Of a stretch of DNA of 64,000 bases, positions 23,151-34,984 are shown piece by piece. The position numbers were made by a program, and so were the translations under genes. The first letter of the stretch is position 1, and every line of letters begins with the position of its first letter. Source of the stretch: Tanypteryx hageni (taxonomy: Eukaryota; Arthropoda; Insecta; Odonata; Petaluridae); the NCBI GenBank assembly GCA_028673005.1, contig CM054112.1, positions 27,134,124-27,198,123 on the forward strand, in the 5' to 3' direction. Below the pieces are notes generated by a model, which did no database searches, was not told the DNA's origin, and saw only the letters and a list, made by a program, of their open reading frames with translations.

Positions 23151-23430
23151 AGCACTGCTGTCAATACATCACGGTCAATTGATCGCGCATCAATTTATGG
23201 CATGTTAATTCGTCACACGATAAAATCATCATGCATTTTTGTGCATTTTGTGGAAAAGTGTCTCCCCCTGCCGTTCACAAGTCATTGTCGAATTTGTACA
23301 GATGAATTAACACACGATGAGTTTGTCGTGCGATGTATTGACATGACAAATTTTTATACGACGAATTGATGCGCGACGAACTAACTGTAACGAATTTACA
23401 TGTGACGAACTGACAGCAATGAGTTGTCAT
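23150..23430. repeat. inverted-repeat MITE with TTCGTC motifs
   Basis: The left part (GCTGTCAATACATCAC, TCGCGCATCAATT, TTAATTCGTCACACGA) is mirrored by the right part (GAATTGATGCGCGA, GTGACGAACTGACAGC). The half-site TTCGTC[AG] or its complement GACGAA occurs at least six times at roughly 20-30 bp spacing. No open frame belongs to it. Exact ends and target duplication are not clear. Confidence 0.5.
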
Positions 23431-23479
23431 AGAACCGTAAGTAGTATGATCACACATTTAATTGATGTTTTTGAAACAA

Positions 23480-23760
23480 ATGAAACACGTGATATAATAA
23501 TTGTATCTACTGAAATTTTTCATTGCAAACTTACGATCCAGAATTCAATTAATAAAATCTTAATTTTAAAAATAATTTTTAATTTTTTTTTCAAACAAAA
23601 ATTTGAAACAAAACATTTAAATTAATGAACGAACTAGTATACCTAAATTGAATATGTGTTCAAAATATATACCAAATACATTCAGTGAGAAATTAGGTCA
23701 AAATCTATTTTCTCTTTTGAGTCTTAGATTCGAGGGCATCTTCGATTTGGGTAAATACAG
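23480..23760 (+). repeat. POGK-like element fragment, copy 2
   Basis: Sequence from about 23480 matches the left half of the element at 45120-46882 (shared words ATAATTGTATCTACTG / ATAATTACATCTACTG, TTCATTGCAAACTTACGATCC, TGAACGAACTA, ACCTA-ATTGAATATGTG). It then ends TTTGGGTAAATACAG next to TA (23761-23762), the usual right end of that family. The middle, with the transposase, is deleted. Confidence 0.6.
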
Positions 23761-23771
23761 TATTATTATTA

Positions 23772-26494
23772 CAGTAGAGGATCGTTTATCCGGAATTCTA
23801 AACAACGGAAACATCCAAACAACGGAATTATTCTAAAAGAATTTTATCACGGTCCATTTTTTCTGTAGTGCCAATTTAATACATAATTGAAGAACGATTT
23901 GCCATATTAGTTCCGAAAGCCACCACCACCGTTTGTTGCTTTCTAACCACGTGCGCGAGAGGTGTTAAAGGTGTGTTTACAAGGTGTTAAAACTTTTTTG
24001 TTTTAAGTGGTAAACAGCAGTTTTGCAAATATTTTATTCATCCTGTCCCTCAACCGGAATAATGGAGAGAATACCCAAGAAGACGCATCCAGAAGACGTT
24101 GGGACTGGAACAAGTGCCGGCAAGAGAAAAAGACAGAATCTCACTATCCAGCAAAAAGTGGAGGTTTTGAGAAAAATAGCGTAAGTGTATCTCAACTTCA
24201 TCAGGAGTATGGTGTAGGACAATCTACAATATATGACATAAAGGCGCAGAAAGATAAAATTTTCCAATTTGTTGCGGAATCAGATTCAATGGCCGGTATC
24301 TCAAAAAGGAAAACTTTACGTGGTCCCAAGAGTAGTGACCTAGACAAAGTAGTGTATGAGTGGTTCCGCCAACGTAGGAGTGAAGGGATTCCTATCTCAG
24401 GTCCTATGATAATGGAGAAGGCAAAATCTTACCACGAACACCTAAAAATCGAAGGAGAATGTGATTATTCTACGGGATGGTTGCAGAAATTCAAAAATCG
24501 CCATGGTACACGGTATTTAAAAGTTTCCGGTGAAAAAATGTCAGCAAATTATGAAGCCGCGGAGGAATATGTTAATGATTTAGCAAAGTTGGTTGAAGAA
24601 CATGGACTTAGCACGGAGCAAATATACAATATGGACGAAACAGGTTTGTTTTGGCGTTGTCTCCCACGGCATACCTTTGTTTGCATTGATGAAAAAGCAG
24701 CGTCGGGAGTAAAAGAGTCTAAGGAGAGACTTACTGTAATGATGTGTTCCAATTCTGCCGGCACTCACAAGTGCAAGCTCATGGTAATAGGAAAAAGTGC
24801 AAAACCTAGAGTCTTCAAAGGCATAAAGATTTTCCCCGTGATTTACCGTGCAAACAAACGTGCTTGGATCACTGAAGACATTTTTGGTGAGTGGTTTAAT
24901 GGTCATTTTTTACCTGAGGTAAGGGATCATTTCAAGAAGGTTGGCTTACCTGAAAATGCAAAAATATTATTATTGTTGGACAACTGCCCTGCTCATCCTC
25001 CAGTAGAAACTCTCGTCAAGGAGAATGTTTTTGTGTCGTATTTACCCCCAAATTGTACGTCTCTCATCCAACCAATGGATCAAGGCATAATTAAAAATTT
25101 TAAATGCCATTATCGAAGTGAATTAATGAGACAAATTGACAATTTTGAGGGATCTTTCAGCTACAAATGGTTCAAAAAGGATGTAACACTGAAGGACGCG
25201 GTGTGGTGTATTTCACATGCATGGAATAAAGTAACACCCTCTGTTTTAAAACAGTGTTGGCGTAATATTTTGCCAGAATCAAAATTCCAGAGACACAGAC
25301 GACTTCCTTGGATTTGATTCATCCGAACTTAATGATGATTTTGTAGAATTTGTGCAATATACGAAGGGAATTAATGCTATCCCAGAACTAACCGATAATG
25401 AAATTGAGGGATGGATTGAATGTGATAAAAATGCTCCTATTTGTCAAACTTTTACTGACATTGAAATTATCGATGCTGTTATTGGCCCCATGTTAAATGA
25501 GAGTGAAGACAGCGAGGACAGTGATGTGTTAGTCGACGAGGAGAAGAAAATGACTATGTCCGAGGCTATTGTATGTTGTGATAATCTTATCAAGTTCATG
25601 GAGCAAAGGTCCTTTACAACTGAGCAGGAGGTACTCCAGATGTATAGGCTGAAAGAAAAATTTGAAAAAGAAGGGCGTAGCAAGTGCAAGCAGATGACAC
25701 TGACAGATTTTTTTAAAAGAACTGTTTCTTCATCCTCTCCTTCAGTTTCTGCAGATGCTGTTACCACAAATCCTACTGTTAAGTGATTCTCTACATCCCT
25801 ATCTGCAGATCAACAAGCATTTCCAGGTAAATAAAATTTCAATATGCTTCTTTTTTGCGGTTTTTACGGAAATGAGTGGGCTTTGAAAATTGAGAATTTT
25901 CTTAATAATGATTATTATATATATGTAGTATAAAATAGTTATTATTTTAAGTACGAACGAGTAGACCGATCATTGTAAAATTGTTTTGGGGTGTTTATCG
26001 CATATTGACGAGTGAATTAGATTGGCTTACATCCAGATCGTGTGGGAGTACGCACACAGCATGGTATCCGAAGTGAAATCTATTGGCATGATAGTAAAAT
26101 AATATTAACCAGTTATGTATGTCTACTTCAAATTATGTAATTATGAATGTTTTTGTCAACTTACGTTGTAACATACATATTATTTTTTTCCGTTTGCAGA
26201 TATACCCAACTACGTCTTCCATTGCTGCAAAATTGACGACGATATTTAATACATACATTCTCAAATTCATCGCATGAAAAGTTTGCATTAAATTAAAGAT
26301 TTTCTAAAACATATACTCTTTTTAAACTCGTCTATTTCTTACCCTACTTTAGTCCCGTATTACACATATTACGTGCTTAAACGTCTTTTTTTGATGATTG
26401 TGCTCTTTTGTAGTTAAGCTATCTAAACAGCGGAAATATCGTTTATCCGGAAGAGGCCAGGTCCCGGACATTCCGGATAAACGATCTTCTACTG
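23772..26494 (+). mobile_element. nearly full-length Tigger (pogo) transposon
   Basis: TA on both sides (23770-23771 and 26495-26496). Ends CAGTAGAGGATCGTTTATCC and GGATAAACGATCTTCTACTG are inverted repeats of about 24 bp (one mismatch within 20). The 2.7-kb body holds a near-complete transposase. The right end lies 58 bp from the splice donor of the Nrg exon at 26553. Confidence 0.92.
24062..25786 (+). pseudogene. Tigger transposase with two frameshifts and a PIP box
   Basis: The likely start is ATG 24062 (MERIPKKTHPEDVGTG), leading to KRKRQNLTIQQKVEVLRKIA, the first helix-turn-helix. A frameshift near 24180 moves to a 400-codon open frame: SVSQLHQEYGVGQSTIYDIK, a CENP-B-type domain (YSTGWLQKFKNRHG), then DDE domain residues YNMDETGLFW, LLLLDNCPAHPP and NCTSLIQPMDQGI. 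A second shift near 25280 returns to the first frame for the acidic tail (25352-25786). This ends with QMTLTDFF (25691-25714), a PCNA-interaction motif. Catalytic triad D-D-D is intact; only the two opposite frameshifts kill it. Confidence 0.92.
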
Positions 26495-26552
26495 TACTTA
26501 AATTATTGAATGTTAATAAAATATTTGACATATCACAGACAACAATAATTAC

Positions 26553-26739
26553 CTCCCTCTGGTGTGTCAAAGCTAAGGGTATCACTTGGTGGTCCATTGT
26601 AGCGTCCATTAAAGACAAGAACTCGAGCATGATTCTTAGAATGTGGTACAAACTTAGTTACCAGTGCTCGTGTAGTATCTCCTTTAATATGTACCTCTTT
26701 CATACTGGACTCCCCTTCTCTGTCTGTCCATGTCTGGAT
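26553..26739 (-). CDS. Nrg: neuroglian exon: FN3-3, second half
   Basis: A 187-base exon reading IQTWTDREGE, HIKGDTTRALVTKFVPHSKN, ARVLVFNGRYNGPPSDT and FDTPEG. Acceptor TTACAG, donor GAG/GTAATT. It ends one base into the Val of the next domain. The terminal repeat of a Tigger element (ends at 26494) stops 58 bases from this exon's donor, so only a short piece of ancestral intron remains there. Confidence 0.97.
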
Positions 26740-27654
26740 CTGTAAAACAAGACATGAATAATAAGTAAACACATGTAAGCACGTATATATAATGACCAAA
26801 CTAATATTTAACGTGAATGTATGACATTAAAGTATTAATTATATGGTATGTTTGCCAATAAATACATATCAACATCGTAAAAAGTAATCAAATTTTATAT
26901 TAAATGATGAAAAAATAAGTTCTCACCATGTCTATTAGATAGACATAAGGCAACAATGAGAAAAATGAGATAAAAGAATTAACTTTAACTCAAATCCATT
27001 CCTTAAAAAAAATACAATTATTATTTTGTACAAAAAGTGAAAAATAAAAATTTAATAACTTTTTTATTAATAACCTATATATGCACTGAAATGAAAAAAT
27101 ATAAATTAAATAAAAAGTTTTTTGTTAACTTTTATAAAACTGAAATGAAAATTTTTTTAATTATAATTCTTTGATCATGTAGTTCAATAATTCGCCACTT
27201 GTAGCGCTAGTATGATGGTGGGGGAAAGACTGTAGTATGGCCTTCACGTCAAAGAGGGCATACCCACAGTGAAAAGAGTATTATGTACTGCGTAGTCAGC
27301 TATGTGCGCATAATAAAAAATTACTACAATTTTGCCTATTGTCATGTCAATTGCACTAATTTTACTCCAAAAATCACCTATTTTATGCAACAAAATCAGG
27401 TTTACTGAAAGCCTTTTAAAAAATAAAATCGTTCATTATGACTAGTCCTTGTTATCAAACAAGAAAAAACGGAAAACATTAGGGATCAAGTGGACCACGC
27501 GGCATGTCAGAAAAAATATCTACTGTGGAGATAAAATACAAGTGCACATTTCTCAAACGGTTTAATTTTAAATATAAAGAAATGCGGTTGACATTTAAAC
27601 ATACGTAAATGAAATGACACAAGTCATCAACTAATTTTTTAAAACATTTGCGTA
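26740..27654. other. intron sequence, nothing recognised
   Basis: Very AT-rich intron upstream of exon 26553-26739. No coding signature or clear repeat. Confidence 0.45.
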
Positions 27655-27914
27655 CAGTGGAATCCCCATTGGGGGACAAGTTTTTTGTACCTTAAATCGG
27701 GATAGTCTAAAATTGAAAGATTAAACAGCAGTTTATTAATATCAAATTATTATTAATTGAAACAAATATTAAGAGTACAGATTAATTGAGAGATAAGCTT
27801 CCTGTCAAGTTACAGGCTTTATATATAGAATAAACAAGTATGGAAAGGTGTACTCCATGGCAGAGTACACAGTTTCCAAATGTGTACTTTGAGATCAACA
27901 AATTATAGTTTAAT

Positions 27915-28165
27915 TCCCAATACCAAATTTCATCAAAATACATCCTGCGGTTCCCAAGTTGAAACGTACATTGTAAGCTACATGTAGTTCTTCATGCAAA
28001 GTGGTCGTAATTATGGTCCGATTTTAACCAAAATTGGCATCCTTCAACAAATTTTAGTCAAACTTCCTAATACCAAATTTCATCAAAATACGTTCAGCGG
28101 TTCCCGAGTTAAAACAGAAGTACATTGTAAGCTACATGAAGGTCTTCATGTAAAGTGGTCGTTAT
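27915..28165. repeat. two 150-bp direct repeats
   Basis: The word TACCAAATTTCATCAAAATAC occurs at 27921 and 28071 (trim of a longer match). Each is followed by GCGGTTCCC[AG]AGTT and then GTACATTGTAAGCTACATG and AAAGTGGTCGT. The period is 150 bp; the units differ by a few per cent. Non-coding. Confidence 0.7.
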
Positions 28166-28227
28166 TGTAATCCTATTTTTCATGAAATATTGATTATAAC
28201 AACATTCATAACAAGAAAAATTCTTTT

Positions 28228-29640
28228 TTAATCACTACCCCTGCCCCCACAATCATAGCATTTCATTAACTCTTTGCAAATAAAGGCCCCACAATTGGCA
28301 CAACTAAATGGCACTTTATTGTCCTTAGTTCTAGGGCAAAATTTGCATCTTACCCTGGAAGGTCCAGCTACAAAAGATGGGCCTTCTTCTGCAAGTCCTC
28401 CCTGTTGAGTGTGAATGCACTTTCAGAGATCTCTTGGTCTCAAAACTGACTCTGGGATCTCGAAATTTGGTGCTCTTTAACTAATTCTGTAGATAGTACT
28501 TTTAAGAAGTTTCGCCTTGTCATTTCATTTTTAACATTTTGTTTATACAGCATGAAAGCATTGATGGTGGCAACATTAAAAAAATGAAAAAAAAACAGCT
28601 AATGGCCACCCTTTCGTTCTTCAGCTAACGTTTTAAGTGGCACAAAGCTGGTAGCATGTATCGACTCCCCCTTTTGTTGCATTGTACATTGTTATTATTT
28701 TGGGTTTTTGGAGATCTTGGGAGCTGTCAACTATTTTATCATCGTGATGCATGGTTGATATGAGTATCATGGATTTTTTTTCACTGGAACATAGGAGACT
28801 ATTGTGATATCTTCAGTGAAACCGAAAATGCAGCTTCTAACACTCCTGTCTCTTTTTGGAAGAAACTCAGGTGGGATTTCTTTTTTATTTTTACGCAGAG
28901 TGCCGACAAGTGTTAACTTGAACTCCGACAGAAGTGATTTAGCTAAAAGGACACCTGTATACCAATTATCAGTGGTTACATTTCTATTCATTCCTTTTAT
29001 TGGCATAACTAAATGTTTCACCACCTGATCAGGTTTATTACTGGTTGCGTATGGTCCTCCTGGTTGAACACCCACATATATTTCAAATTTCTGTAAATAA
29101 AATGTTTTCGTGTCCACCAATGCAAAAACCTTTATTCCGTACCTTTTTGGTTTTTAGGAATATACTGGCAAAAATGGCACCACTGACCTTTGAAAGGAAT
29201 CAGTTGCTGCTATTCAATCGATACATATTCTGTTGAGATGTATGCCTTTTCAAAGTTTTATGACAATATTTGAATAAGGTGACTTATCGAAGAAAGCTTA
29301 TCAGTTACTTTACGCACTTCTCGGGTTGTAATGTCATCAAACCTTATACATCTCATCAAGAAAAGAAATCTTTTTGACCTTATTGTCAAAGGAAACATTT
29401 TGATTCATGTGCTATCATTCGCCCACGAATCATTTAAGTTGAGATGAGCAGACTTCAACACATCTGACATAAGTAATAGGCCCAGAAAAGCACGTATTTC
29501 TTCTTTTGCATCTCGGTCTTTTTCAAAATTTTGTTGCACTTTTTCAATATGAATATTCATATTTTTGACAAGAATCCCTAAAATACGATCATCAAAATAT
29601 AACGAAAACAATAACAAAAATCGGAGATACATACCTTACA
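28228..29640 (-). pseudogene. piggyBac transposase, frameshifted
   Basis: From the N-terminal side: MNIHIEKVQQNFEKDRDAKE, EIRAFLGLLLMSDVLKSAHL (start of the piggyBac domain), IPFKGQ and YGIKVFALVDTKTFY-like text near 29130-29220, then an open frame 28767-29120: VGVQPGGPYATSNKP, MPIKGMNRNVTTDNWYTGVL (second catalytic Asp in TTDNWYT), LTLVGTLRKNKKEIPPEFLP, SIFGF-like CIFGFTED, VSYVPVKKN. The tail RCKFCPRTKDNK, SCANCGAFICKELMKCYDC is the zinc domain and ends at the TAA. Several frameshifts; the first catalytic Asp region is damaged. Confidence 0.82.
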
Positions 29641-30380
29641 AAAACTTTCTGATATACCTAGTTTTATGCAATTGTATGTACACTTTATATTCGTCCACTC
29701 AATCCTGTGTGAAAAAAAATTGGGAAAATTGGGTGGCTGTCAAGATTCAGGGGAGAGCTCTGCGGTAGCTGGGTATAAAATAATTATCATGATGCCGTTG
29801 TACACTATATAGCTATTTAAAAAAATATATTGTATCTGTCATATTGTTTATGATATCAAGCTGTATATAGAGATAGATTTGAATTGAAATCGCTCAAGCC
29901 ACTTTTGAGAAAACTCAATTTTTTATGAAAATCAACAAGAATAAACTACCCTCCATTCTTGCTGTATATGTTACATACCAATATTATATATATTTCAGAT
30001 GATATTATACAAAAATACGAGATTTTATTACATTATGTGCAACCGTTCTGGCACCAGAGCAGGAAAAAGACGACGGACAGACGACGTAGCAAATACAACT
30101 TTTTCAGACTCAGGGATACCTAAAAAGTGAATTTCCATTGAAATGTCAAATTAAAATTATTTTACAGTCTCAGTACTATAGTATTTATATTGTGCATAAA
30201 ACATTAAAAATATCACAATACACAAATCCCAAATTAATCAAAACACTAAAAAAACCATGAAGAAGGTTAGTGGCAAAGGTATTGCAAGTTTGGTCTAGAT
30301 AGGTAATAAATTTCTTTTGATATTGATGAAAATACATGGCGTGGGGTCATATTGACCCCATGCAACTAATTAAGGGTTAA
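28228..30380 (-). mobile_element. piggyBac-type element 'D' (family B), one end missing
   Basis: The right end is TTAA 30377-30380 preceded by CAACTAATTAAGGG and the dyad TGGGGTCA-TAT-TGACCCCA (30342-30360), nearly the same as element B. The transposase runs leftward to a stop at 28228. I find no matching left end (no second TGGGGTCA dyad or TTAA end) beyond the stop, so that end has been lost. Confidence 0.75.
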
Positions 30381-31294
30381 GGTCTAAAGGTGGATTGACA
30401 AAACACGGCACGACAAAATATTAATTGAGTTCGTTTAATGTAACAATGCCGGTATATGTTGCATCGTTGATGGATAGTGAGTTTTATTGCATCACATAAT
30501 GTAAACCTTAAATTGAGGCGATGTCCATCTAGGGGCGAGAATTTTGTCCCTTAAATGTGATCAATTCACAAATTCGAGAAACACTAAATCAGGTAATATA
30601 ATACACTAGGGAGATGCACGTTGAAATTCAATGGAAAAGTTTTTTGTGAAATAAAAAAATGAACAAATATGATTTGACTTTCTTTAAATGGCAAGAAAAC
30701 AAACTTTCATTCTTTTAGGCCTTCGTTGTTTCAAGTTTCGAACTCCTAGGATGATTCTAAGTACCTAATTTTAACATTCGAATGATTAATGTTCTACATT
30801 AAATGTACTCCTCGTAATTAACGCAACGAATGTTGCTTATATTGGTTGCTATGAAAAGAATTTCTCTCTCCTCTCTCTCGTACTGATTGTGAGAGCATTC
30901 AAAGCACGCTTTCACCCATAAGAATTGAAATAACAATAGGATTTAGAGGTTTCATAATATAATTGGTTGGCAAGGCAACATCCCAATTAAATGACAAGAT
31001 TTCCCCAAAATATGTGAATTAAATGATTAACATGAGGAATTTCGAACTGTAGGCGGGAAAAGTTGAACAGAATAAGAAACTTCATAGTTTTTTCTTTAAA
31101 ATATGTGAATCTAGCATTCCTGCCAAATTTAAAAAATATATTTTGATCTTTTATCGAGTTATTCGCATTTTTATAACGTGACAGAGGGAGCCACAAAGGT
31201 ATTATTTAAATGGAGCTTTGGTCGGGGCCACATAAAAACCACTTTAAATGCGGGAAAACCTTAAATGGAGAAACCTTCAATCGGGATTTCACTG

Positions 31295-32029
31295 TAATTA
31301 CATATGATGCATGTGGATATTTCATTAATGATATTTGATAAAGAGGTATCAATAAGGATCGTTTTCGCAAAATTAACATCTTCAAAATGAAAAAAAAAAG
31401 ATGAGTTAGGAATATTGTTTCTTATAATAAAATGTAAAAGCATCAGAGAGACAATATATGTAGAACAATTAATGAAAGCTAAATATTATGTCAATGTTGA
31501 GTTTTCATAAATGTTTTATTGACTATCGGATTCAGCTGACATTTTAATTATTCAAAACAAGTCTTAACTGTAAACAGAATTTCCGAGGATGCCCCTCTCT
31601 TGACCAATCACAGATTGAGAAATGGACGCCATGACATGCAGGGATGTTATTTTTATAAACTTCCTTGGTTTTTTGTATGCTTGTTAACATGTGGTTAATT
31701 ATTATTAATTATTACTATTCTGTTTATATTGTTTGCAGCAAAATACCTCATTTGCAATACGATTTTTAACCTTGTATTAATTTGTAACAAAGGTTACAAA
31801 TGTTGAGGAAAAATATGATTTTGTTAGAAGTTAATGAAACAACACTGTTGCGGCATTATCTGCTATTTTTTCATTGAAATGCTAATCACGTACTGGGGGC
31901 CATTAAGTCATTATTATTACCAATTCCGTTATTCAGCTTTGTTCAATACTGATGCCGGGTTGCATTAATGACGGCGACAGGCAATTCTGTCATATTGGTG
32001 TTTTTTCCCCAATTTCATCTTAAATAGAA
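31295..32029. other. intron sequence, nothing recognised
   Basis: AT-rich stretch between the 27655-31294 element and the Tigger end fragment; it may be the decayed interior of the latter. No coding signature. Confidence 0.35.
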
Positions 32030-32194
32030 GTGTTGATTTTAGTGAGGTCCAGATTTTGTTTCACTAAATGCAGGTTTTTCACTAAATCGGGTTTCACTAA
32101 ATGCAGGGATATAATACATTATTTATATAGGACCATGGCTGGAACCAAAAAATATATTCCCTAAATGCAGGTTCACTAAAGCAGGGTTTTACTG
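32030..32194 (-). repeat. Tigger terminal fragment (family of 56991-59927)
   Basis: Reads TTCACTAAATGCAGG, TTTTTCACTAAATCGGG, then TTCACTAAAGCAGGGTTTTACTG before TA (32195-32196). This is the reverse complement of the left 150 bp of the element starting at 56991, nearly word for word. The rest of the copy should lie to the left but is not recognisable. Confidence 0.65.
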
Positions 32195-32743
32195 TATATA
32201 AAAGTTATTAAAAAGAATGTTTTGTAGATAAATGACTAGCCAGATTAGTGAACAATTACTTTTACAAATTTACAAACATAATAACCAAAATGCTTTACCA
32301 CAAATAGCATACAAGATGTTATTCTTTAATGTATGAGGTACATAAATTCCCTTAATAGATCGCAATAGATATTTATACCCTGGCAACTGATTTTGGCTTC
32401 GTAACAAATCATCCTGTATTCCTTTCCCTGGCATTTACAGCTAACATAGCTCTTGCAACATTTCCTGATGGCGTCAGATGATGCATTTTACTGTCATCTA
32501 CAGGAATCACCAAAAACTAGGATGACTTGGATAAGTTGTATGCTAGCATATTTAATCCAATTTCTTATTCCCAACTTGGATAATTAGGAAATTAAATTCA
32601 TGTTATGCCAGATAAAAGGATAACATTTAAGTGGTTAGTCCACAAATTTATACTTATTCAAATAATCCATCCACCTGGAATGATGAAACAACTCAATTTT
32701 AAAGATTAAATGAAAAAGACGAGATTTTAGAGTTTATACTGAC

Positions 32744-32862
32744 CTTATAGCCTTTAAAGTGACCTCGAACAGATTCTGGGCTAACTGGATTCCAACTCAA
32801 AAGAGCACTTGTACTGGCTGTTACTTGCACCAAGGTGAAATTAGTCGGTGCTTGAGTTGGAA
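32744..32862 (-). CDS. Nrg: neuroglian exon: FN3-3, first half
   Basis: A 119-base exon (2 bases + 39 codons): VPTQAPTNFTLVQ, SALLSWNPVSPESVRGHFKG and YK. Acceptor TTGCAG, donor AAG/GTCAGT. Residues PTNFTL and SVRGHFKGYK are hallmarks of the third FN3 repeat in insect neuroglian. It is isolated between a 9.1-kb and a 6.0-kb intron. Confidence 0.96.
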
Positions 32863-33347
32863 CTGCAATAATAAAATGTTACACAACATTAATAAACATA
32901 TTAAAATAAATTTACTGAATTTAAAGCTAAAACAAGTCCAATAAATTAAGACTGTGATAACTTCTTTCACAATATGTGGTTATCATAGTAATTGAAAAAT
33001 GTTCAACATGATTTTTTTAACATACTATGAGTTAGATTCTAGAAATATAAGTAATATACTTCAAGTATTATGAATTTTCTAAGTGAAAAATTCTAAATAT
33101 AGCACAAAATGTCTATAAACCTTCAGCTGGAAAGGAAATTATTCCAGCAAATACAGGCTTACATGAAAAAAGTTTCCTCATCAAACATTTAATTGCATTC
33201 ATTTATACTCAAGGTCTCTAAGGTTATGAGGATTGAAGGATCACCTATCAGTTAATGCACTTATTCTGATCACATTTATTTCGATTGAGGTTAATTCCAA
33301 TGTCCTCACACTTGAGGAATTTACCAGTAAATTTTCAATAAAAATTA
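32863..33347. other. intron sequence, nothing recognised
   Basis: Plain AT-rich intron between exon 32744-32862 and the transposon nest that starts at 33348. Confidence 0.5.
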
Positions 33348-33892
33348 CCGTATTTCTTGGCATATAAGATGCGTCCCAGGTTTTTTAGAAGTTTTTTCAG
33401 GAAAAAAGTATTTTAATATAACGGCATGATAACAGTAAAATATGATGTTTTAGATACACAGTAGAACCTCATAAATCCAGCATTCAAAATCCAGAATTGA
33501 AAAAAAATCCTGCACTTTTAGAAAGGGTTTGCTGCAGGTTGCCTACCATCTCAGGTGAATTTCGAAAGAACTGATATTTGACTTCAAATAAAATATATCC
33601 AAGAGCCTTCTCTGTTTTCACTCTCGAAAAGATATATCTTTAGAATTTATAAGTTGGATAGTTGCTGGACTGGGAAATTAGGTTACCAGACTTTCCAAAA
33701 ATTTACGAACGTCAGATTTTTACATTACATCCCGAAAATAATCTTAAAATGATCAATTTGCCTTGGATTTCTTATATCTGCTAGATAAAATGACATTGTC
33801 CCTATTTAGTTAAACAAAAATTTAAATAACAGAAAAATTCTTACCACCGAAAATGAGTTATTCCATATTTCTCTATTAAAAAGTTGGCAACC

Positions 33893-34062
33893 CTACCTGA
33901 AGTAGATTCATCAATATCATCATCTGAAATTGTTTGGTCGGAATAAATGTAATGATCACTTTGGGAAATATTTTCTTCCTTATTAGTGTCATCAGTTTCA
34001 TCAATGCCAGCTTCTTCATCCGAAAGCTCCTGTAGTTCCCTAATATAATCTTCTTCGGCAAT
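33893..34062 (-). pseudogene. acidic fragment resembling a piggyBac N-terminus
   Basis: One minus-strand frame reads EEDYIRELQELSDEEAGIDE, TDDTNKEEN, YSDQTISDDDIDESTSG, an acidic low-complexity stretch like the N-terminal region of piggyBac transposases. It lies where the N-terminus of the surrounding Tigger transposase should be. There is no supporting domain, so the assignment is weak. Confidence 0.3.
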
Positions 34063-34149
34063 GAATTGTCACGAAGTGAAGGTGAACCAGTATCACACTT
34101 AATGCTGATATAGCAAACAAAGAAATTCCATGAAGACATGAAAATGAAT

Positions 34150-34656
34150 AAATCTTGCGATTATTCGCAAGGTTGGCTTTACTGCTTCAAGCTTAATCGT
34201 GGAATATGAAAATTAGTCGTGTCTGGCGAAAAACAATTTCAATTTGGATACTGCCGAAAAATTTGTAGAGAAGTTTGTGAAGTTAATTTTGAATGAAAAT
34301 CTTACTGCCGAGCAAATCTATAATGCGGACGAAACTGGTTTATTTTGGTCATGTCTTACTCGTAGCACACTTGCAGCTGGTAATGAGGATATGGAATGCG
34401 GAATGAAGGAGTCAAAGAAGAGGCTGACAGTTTTTGCATCAGGTATGCATAAACTAAAGTTAACTGTAATAGGCAAAAGTGCACACTCTCATGCTTTAAA
34501 GGTCATAAAGAATGTTCCTGTTCACTACCATGCTAATAAACATGCATGAATAACTTTGCAAATAACGCTCGATTGGTTTTTGAATCACTCTGCGCCAGAG
34601 GCACGTGTGGATTGCAAGTCTAAGAGACTAGGTGATGATTGTAAATAATTCTGATA
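34150..34656 (+). pseudogene. Tigger transposase, first part (before insertion)
   Basis: SCDYSQGWLYCFKLNRG and KLVVSGEK match the end of the CENP-B-type DNA-binding domain. The open frame 34244-34549 then gives EKFVEKFVKLILNENLTAEQ, IYNADETGLFWSCL (first catalytic Asp), GMKESKKRLTVFASG, LTVIGKSAHSHAL and HANKHA. Decayed frames reach GDDCK just before the TA at 34655-34656, where the reading is cut by the next element and resumes at 36617. Confidence 0.8.
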
Positions 34657-34984
34657 CAGGCATAACCTGGGTTACGTAGTGACTTGGGTTTCAAATTATG
34701 CATGAAAAAAGGCCACAGCGACTACCTACTAATCTAGCGAATTGATGTAACGACCTACCTAATTCTAGCGACTGGTTACAATTGCAGCATATATCTGCAC
34801 TCGTACGAATACAATAATAGATTGCATTGTTGTTACATGTGTGTGGATAATGTGGTTTCTCTCCCAATCTCTTCAGTCTTTTTCCAATCATTGATGCAGG
34901 TGCTTGATCTCTTAACGTGTGTTCGCTTTTGCACAAATTAACAGAAGTGTGGGCCTTGTAATCATGGTTGATAAGCATTTAATA

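Larger units (their letters stand above)
27655..31294. mobile_element. Tigger-type element carrying a piggyBac insertion
   Basis: TA at 27653-27654 and 31295-31296. Ends CAGTGGAATCCCC and GGGATTTCACTG are inverted. Subterminal text such as TAAATGCGGG, TTAAATGGAG and TTAAATCGGGA is typical of Tigger ends. No Tigger transposase remains; 28228-30380 is piggyBac. Tracts at 30381-31294 are non-coding. Confidence 0.65.
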
